Origin: Chinchilla lanigera
Lineage: Eukaryota > Chordata > Mammalia > Rodentia > Chinchillidae
Length of the DNA: 64,000 nt
Reading direction: 5' to 3'
Assembly (NCBI RefSeq): GCF_000276665.1
Contig: NW_004955426.1
Span: forward strand, 1,044,919-1,108,918
A program made the translations under genes and the position numbers. Below, piece by piece: positions 58,901 through 64,000 of this stretch; within the stretch, counting starts at the first letter, position 1, and each line of letters starts with the position of its first letter. The notes under the pieces are model-generated. The model saw nothing but the letters and a program-made list of their open reading frames with translations, was not told the DNA's origin and searched no databases.

Positions 58901-61189
58901 AAGAAGGGGTGTGTAAGAAGCGTGTTAGCAGAAAGAAGAGGAGGTCTGGGGCAACAGGATGAGGAAAAAGCAGACAGAGACAGCACAGTCTGTAGACAAT
59001 GTTAAGGCATTAGGCATTTCTCAGAGATGACAAACTATACAGGGACACAGGTTGGAAAATGACACAGGTTAAGTCAAATTTGTGGGGTTAAAGGTACACA
59101 TAGATAGAGGACAAAGCTGGCGGTATTAAAGGTGGCTGCAGAAATAATTGGCTGAATTCTGGATAACGTTTGCTATTAGAGCTAATGGTGCTCATCAATT
59201 GAACATACAATGCCGTAAAAACAAAATTGTGAGTCAAAGATGAGTTTTCACAAGTGCGCACCTGGAAGTATAGAATTGCCTTTCCCCGACTAGAAGACAG
59301 CTGCTGCCTGAAGAGCTTTGAGGAGAGTGAGACTGAAGGTTTACTGCTGAGCGTGGTGAGCGGGAGGTGTCTGTGAGTCTTCCCAGGGGCCACAGGAGTC
59401 AGTAGCTGCAGAGTGCGCTGGGGAATTCAGGGCTAGAGACAGATATTTGGCAGTTGGCAGCGAGCAGATGGCGTTTAAAGCTGGAGTGGACCCAAGCTGT
59501 AGATCTGTTTCATTTTGCTGCCCAGGGTTTGAAAAAAGGGGAATTGTGTGCCTTTAGATGGAGCACATACCGTCCAGTTTCTATGCCGTTATTATGCTCT
59601 TGCCTCATTCTCATCTCTACTTCACTCACGGATGGTACCTGTGGTCTCACCCCAGCTCATCCAGAGGGGGAACCTTGGTCTTGAAAGTTCAGAGATGAAT
59701 TGGTTTTGGCACCAATTCTGTTCTCAGAAAATGTTTGGCAAATGAATAATTTTTGGTGCAAAAAAAATGGAACATGCTCAACACAGAATAAAAGAGGGTC
59801 AATTCCCAGGAGAACCCTGGAAGATTACAAAATGAGGCAGGAAACGGAAGAAAAAAATGTATGTTTTACTGTTAGGCAGATGGGATGGAAGGAAACTAAA
59901 TAAGTAAAGCAAATGACTCTGGATGGAGGGATGGAGAGCAGTAACAGAGACCAGACACTGAAGTAGAGGTTAGAGCCCAACTGTACTAAGATGGCAGCAT
60001 ACTTGGTACACAAGCTGGCTCCGGGAGCCATGCTTTCCAATTGCAATTCTTCCACTTCCTTGAAGCTGTAGTAACCCAACTGAGGACTACTCCACATTCC
60101 ACAGATGCACCAACGGGTTCTTTGACATTTCCTCAGCTTTGATTGCACGCCCCTCTGTGCCCATTCCTCATATTCAGTCTTTGCTATCTTCCTTGATATT
60201 CAGAGATCTAATCCACAGCTTGGTATCTGCAACCTCCCATTACCACTTTACAAAGCCTAAAGGATCTCTCCCATTATGTTCCATAGAGTTGTTATTGGCT
60301 TTGAATTTGCTGAAGGGCTCATATACCCTGTATAGTAGCATGTTGTCTATGAAAAAGCTGCTCGCATTAGAATTGTTTGATGTCACCCAGGATGTAGAAG
60401 CAGAGAACTACAAATAATAAATTGTATTTATGTCATGGGAATGTGGTATCTCCAAAGGAAATGAGCACTTCTTCACTGGGCAAGGTAGCATCTATAACCT
60501 GCAGAGCACAGTCCATGGATCATAATATATCTCCGTAATAGGACATTAAGATGAACAACTTCCAACCCAATGATTAATTTGATTTTGATTTTGAACTTCA
60601 GGTTCATAAAGCAGTCTTTTGATTATTAATTTAATTGTTCATTGTAGTTGCTATAAAATGCTCATAGTTGGTGAAAGATAAATATTTAGTGAATAAATAT
60701 ACCCTCTGTTTCTAAAAGACAGTTAAACTATGAGCTGTAGTTTAAAAATTAGCTTTCTTGTTTTGGTTAGCAGTAACCACAGTTAATGACTTTGGTAAAT
60801 TAATAAAATGATCTCTACAAGCAAAAGAATCAGAACTTGGAAAAGAAGTGAAAAAATTCAGGAATTTAATTAATTAGACAACATATCACTGTATATATTG
60901 CATTACATATCCTCACTGGGTTATAAATTTTAGGGAATAGGTTACAAATATAGATTATAAGGATTAGGACATTTAAAATAAACATAAGATACTCGAGGCT
61001 CTTATAATCTGAGAATAATATAAATGATATACATGGAATGTACATAAGACTGTATTAGATGATGAAAAAATAGAAAAAGGCAACTCAGGAAAATCAGTAG
61101 CATCTGCAGGAGGCAGGGAGCAGCTGAGCTAGGCTTAGATCATGGGAAATTCTAGGATAATATAAATCATATTGACAGGTAAGTTTCAG
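58901..61189. other. Unclassified noncoding DNA
   Basis: 58901-60400 is of mixed composition with several 65-107 codon frames and no domain. 60420-61190 is AT-rich. No gene or repeat supported. Confidence 0.35.
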
Positions 61190-61400
61190 TCCATATTACC
61201 ACATACCAAGCCTTGCATTTTTCATATAGTACCTAATGTAACCCTCACAGAACCTATGAAAGATGGATATGCTTTTACCTGCACATAGAGACCATAAAGT
61301 GATCACTTAGACAAGGTAAACAGCACAACTTTAATTAAACTTGGAGTCAGAGGATGATCAAAATTTAAACTGAGATCTGTTTTCACATTATATGCTCTTC
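61190..61400 (+). mobile_element. MIR SINE
   Basis: CATACCAAGCCTTGCATTTT, AACCCTCACAGAACCTATGA, and a diverged 'ttggagtcagaggatgatcaaaatttaaactgagatctg' end are in MIR order ('...taatcctcacaacaaccctatga...agtcagactcaaacccagatctg'). Confidence 0.6.
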
Positions 61401-61526
61401 TAGTTTATGGTAGAAATTCTATATTCCAAGGACCTTAGTAATCAATAATAATAATGCTACACATTTCATTCTATTTTTTGAACTATCCCAAAATATAAAC
61501 AATGATAAGTTTTCACAAGTGTGAAA

Positions 61527-61600
61527 CTCACTATATGGAGGAAGCGCATGGAAGCTGAGGAAATGTCAAAGAACCTTCCTCACTATGTGGAGGAAGCACA
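61527..61600. repeat. 22-bp direct repeat, 52-bp period
   Basis: CTCACTATATGGAGGAAGC (61527) and CTCACTATGTGGAGGAAGC (61579) differ at one position in this stretch. Confidence 0.85.
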
Positions 61601-61699
61601 AACGCATTAAAATCAGACAAAAATAATTCTCTTCATGAAAATAAGAGCAAAGATTCTACTAAAGATAGCAGCAAGAAACAGATTAGTGCATATGATGAG

Positions 61700-62600
61700 A
61701 AACACAATGTTTCAAGAGCCCTGCTCACCTTGTCAGCCATGCTGACCTCAAGGGTGTCCATTCTTGTCACAAGAATCTACCAGACATTCTAAACAAGGCA
61801 TAAGGATGATAAAAAAAGCAAAATCCTCACTGTTTACACTTGCCTTTCCAATATGTGTATGAGAGTCCAAAGAATTAACAAGAACCTCCCCAAAGTAGCA
61901 GGTCATATAGCATGCATAAAATGATTACAACTTTTCCATAAGTTGGCAAGAAAGACATAACCTAAGTGCAGGAAAATTCACCATCAAATATTATTAAGTG
62001 TCTAGAATGGGTTGGACAAAAAAGGTGAAAGAAGCACAATATTAAGTTTAAAATTTCTATTCATGGAGTGAAGTCAAAAAGAAATATTTTATGCAGTAAG
62101 AAAAAATATTACTAAATGGGAAGATGATACTTTTATAGTAGTACTCACTAAAAGTATGTGTGTATGGATGTGTGTGTCTAATGCATTCTCAAAATACATC
62201 TATTCAGATTCTATTTTTCATTAGAAAAGTCAAGTCTAGATGAATCTGAATGTACCTGAAGAAATATCGCAAACTTTCTTTTAAAAAAGAAAACTTATCA
62301 ATACATCTTTTAGAATAACTAGTTTGTTGCTAGTATATAAACATTGGGTAGGATACAACTGAGATACAAATGACATGATACACATGTGATAACATAAATT
62401 ACATTGTGTAGTTAACTAATTCTCAGCAAAGAAGACACTTGTATAAGACTGTGTATTCATATTTGGAAGGAAAATAGATCACTGTCTCATATGACATTGA
62501 AAATTTGACTCAGCAAGATCGATATACTTGAGACAAACAAAATCTTAATCAAGCAAATACCTGAGGGTAGCTTAAAATATATGAGACCATTGCTTTTATT
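61700..62600 (+). mobile_element. Very diverged L1 ORF2 remnant
   Basis: CTGACCTCAAGGGTGTCCAT (61742), a 'tcctcactgtttacacttgcc' segment (61825; LFADD region, here no longer readable) and AAGTAGCAGGTCATATAGCA (61893) follow L1 reverse-transcriptase order at low identity. The part from 62000 to 62600 is less certain. Confidence 0.4.
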
Positions 62601-62612
62601 GAGAAAGATCTT
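62601..62612. repeat. Left target-site duplication of ID insertion
   Basis: GAGAAAGATCTT, repeated exactly at 62731-62742. Confidence 0.95.
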
Positions 62613-62730
62613 CTTAGTTGGTTATTTTTGTTTTTGTTTTTTTTGTTTTTTTTCTGGTTCTGGGAATCGAACTCAGGACCTCACGCTTGCCAGGCAGGCG
62701 CTGTGCCACTGAGCTAAATCCCCAGCCCCC
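62613..62730 (-). mobile_element. Young ID SINE
   Basis: On the plus strand a T/G tail complement (62621-62653) precedes CTGGTTCTGGGAATCGAACT, CTTGCCAGGCAGGCGCTGTG and CCACTGAGCTAAATCCCCAG. The 12-bp duplication is perfect. The body differs from the copy at 8360 (CTGGTTCTGG in place of CGGTACCGG), so more than one ID source is represented. The overlapping 154-codon minus-strand frame (62614-63078) is an artefact of this SINE and the A-rich DNA after it. Confidence 0.97.
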
Positions 62731-62742
62731 GAGAAAGATCTT
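62731..62742. repeat. Right target-site duplication of ID insertion
   Basis: Exact copy of 62601-62612. Confidence 0.95.
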
Positions 62743-62877
62743 AAACAAGACAAAAAGGCAACACTTTGTTTGTAACTCTGTATTGTCTGTATTGTGCTTG
62801 TGATATGTTGTAAAATGTTGTATGTCTGTTAATGTTTCCCTCCTTTTATCCTTAAAATAAAAAAAAAAAAAAAAGAA
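62743..62877 (+). mobile_element. L1-type 3' end with A tail
   Basis: An AT-rich stretch rich in 'tgttgt' ends TTTATCCTTAAAATAAAAAA and an A-run (62858-62874). The ending resembles the nested L1 tails at 15641 and 41807 ('CTTTAAAATAAAAAA'). Subfamily unknown. Confidence 0.45.
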
Positions 62878-63481
62878 GAGTAAGACCAAGGAAAAGCTTA
62901 GTGAATTCAAGGATACTATGAACAATTTAAAAGAGAAAAAAGGCACTGAAAAAGTTTTATAAAATATAGTCAATAAAGAGTTGTCCAAAGTAATATTAAG
63001 AGATGTGTCATAAATGACAAAGAGGAAGACAAACATGCAATAAACAGAAATTGCCAAAAATACAAGCAGGAAACTCACTGAAGGAGAAAAACAGAAACTG
63101 CTAAGGGATAGAAAGAAACTTGCTTAATTTCTGTATGGCTGGAATACGCAAATTTACAGATGATAAATAAAACTCTTCCATGTCCATTGGCATGACAGGT
63201 CAGAAGGTGTACTCTCACAAACACGGCTAGTTAGTTGGCAGAATCTTTGAAATAATGACTTGGACAGAAACTATGGAAACTGAAAGTGTATATACTCAGA
63301 AATTCCCTGTCTAAGAAAGAAGGAAAAAAAAAAAAAAAACAACAAAACAAAACAAAACAGAAAAGAAGGCAAAAGAAGGAAAGGAGGGAAGAAACCAGGC
63401 AAGGATGGAAGGAAGGCCGGGCCAGCAGTGGAGATGAGGATGCAGGGAAGGGAGGAAGAAGATAAAAAACAAGATGAAGAG
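62878..63481. other. A-rich and purine-rich noncoding DNA
   Basis: 63322-63357 is an A-run with AAAAC units, continuing into GA-rich sequence to about 63475. The minus-strand 97-codon frame there is an artefact. No gene recognised. Confidence 0.4.
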
Positions 63482-63850
63482 TGTTATGGTTTATATTTAG
63501 ATGTCCCCTCGAAGTTTCATGCATTCAGAGGTGTTCCTTTGGGGAATGTCTACATCACAGATGCCTGATATTGATCAGTCCACTGATTGGTTTAGTGCAG
63601 ATCCGGGTGTGGATGATTGACCCACTGAAGAGAGAACTCTCACACTGGCTGTGGGTATCCCCAGCCAATAGACCTGCAGCCCGGATGGAATAAAAAGGGG
63701 AAGAAGAAGGAAGTCATACCACGTCCTGCCTGCCATGTCCCTCAACCACACCACCCTGCCTCTACAAACTGTGAGCCAAAAGAAAGCTTTGTTCTTTTAA
63801 ATTGTAGGTATTAGGTACTGTGTCATAGCCTGAAGAAAGCAACCAGGACA
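63482..63850 (+). mobile_element. MaLR LTR
   Basis: TGTTATGGTTTATATTTAGA start, GTGTGGATGATTGACCCACT, CCTCTACAAACTGTGAGCCA (63759), and an AAGCAACCAGGACA end. The middle and end match the copy at 47369, suggesting the same subfamily. Confidence 0.85.
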
Positions 63851-64000
63851 AGCAGGCTGAGAAAAGAGAGATGGATTATAAAGAACGTAATTCAATCGTC
63901 ATCATTAGTTTCTCTCCAGTGACACCGAACATAGTCTTTAAGTATTATTACAATGTGAAACTGTCTTTTGAAAAAACCCTCCGAGTTAAAATACATTTCA
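63851..64000. other. Unclassified DNA
   Basis: Nothing recognised up to the window end. Confidence 0.35.

Noticed and set aside
62614..63078. 154-codon minus-strand frame, the longest in the window
   Set aside because: It is made of ID SINE and poly-A/T-encoded residues (runs of F, K) plus L1-like tail. Not a gene.
1..64000. CRISPR array, operon, phage or bacterial gene content
   Set aside because: No spaced identical repeats, ribosome-binding-site-led gene series or bacterial genes. SINE, LINE and LTR content is mammalian.

Overview
This is a window of mammalian, almost certainly rodent, chromosomal DNA. It carries tRNA-derived ID SINEs, a B1 element with the 29-bp internal duplication, and several B4 elements (a B1-like half fused to an ID-like half), a combination that is rodent-specific. 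Four ID copies look young: their tails are A-rich, many CpGs remain, and three have perfect 12-16 bp target-site duplications. The species cannot be named from the sequence.

No protein-coding gene, exon, tRNA gene, snRNA gene, CpG island or CRISPR array can be supported. The open frames are short and fall in retrotransposons, CA/TG microsatellites or AT-rich DNA. The window is best read as intergenic DNA (gene desert) or the interior of a very large intron, and repeats are its main annotatable content.

Layout. 1-10 kb: unclassified DNA with a 5'-inverted L1 (1.07-1.53 kb), a B4, an old MaLR-like LTR, an ancient L1 (7.2-8.1 kb) split by a TG/TA microsatellite, and a young ID element whose insertion carries an extra piece of L1 (8.36-8.51 kb). 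10.5-16.2 kb: an L1 pile-up, with an inverted L1 remnant followed by a long decayed L1 on the + strand that was later hit by an ID element and by another truncated L1. 16-29 kb: AT-rich DNA with few repeats, a B1, an MLT1/MST-like LTR, an L2 piece and a 56-bp tandem duplication. 29-36 kb: MaLR LTRs, SINEs and a young ID element. 37-43 kb: an ancient repeat, a small direct-repeat/hairpin cluster, a second decayed L1 with a nested truncated L1, then a 548-bp solo-LTR-like element. 43-49 kb: three more MaLR LTRs, two B4s, an ID-like SINE and a MIR. 50-64 kb: mostly unique-looking AT-rich DNA (possible conserved noncoding blocks), two microsatellites, MIRs, an ancient repeat, a young ID and a last MaLR LTR.

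Nothing here forms an operon or multi-gene system. The elements are linked by history: ID and B4 SINEs have no proteins of their own and depend on L1 machinery. The nested insertions give a relative order, with old L1 bodies first, truncated L1 3' ends inserted into them later, and ID elements most recent. The most unusual features are the ID-L1 chimeric insertion, the duplicated 3'UTR in a nested L1, and the paired hairpins between direct repeats near 37.9 kb. All boundaries were estimated by eye from remembered family structure, without alignment or database search.
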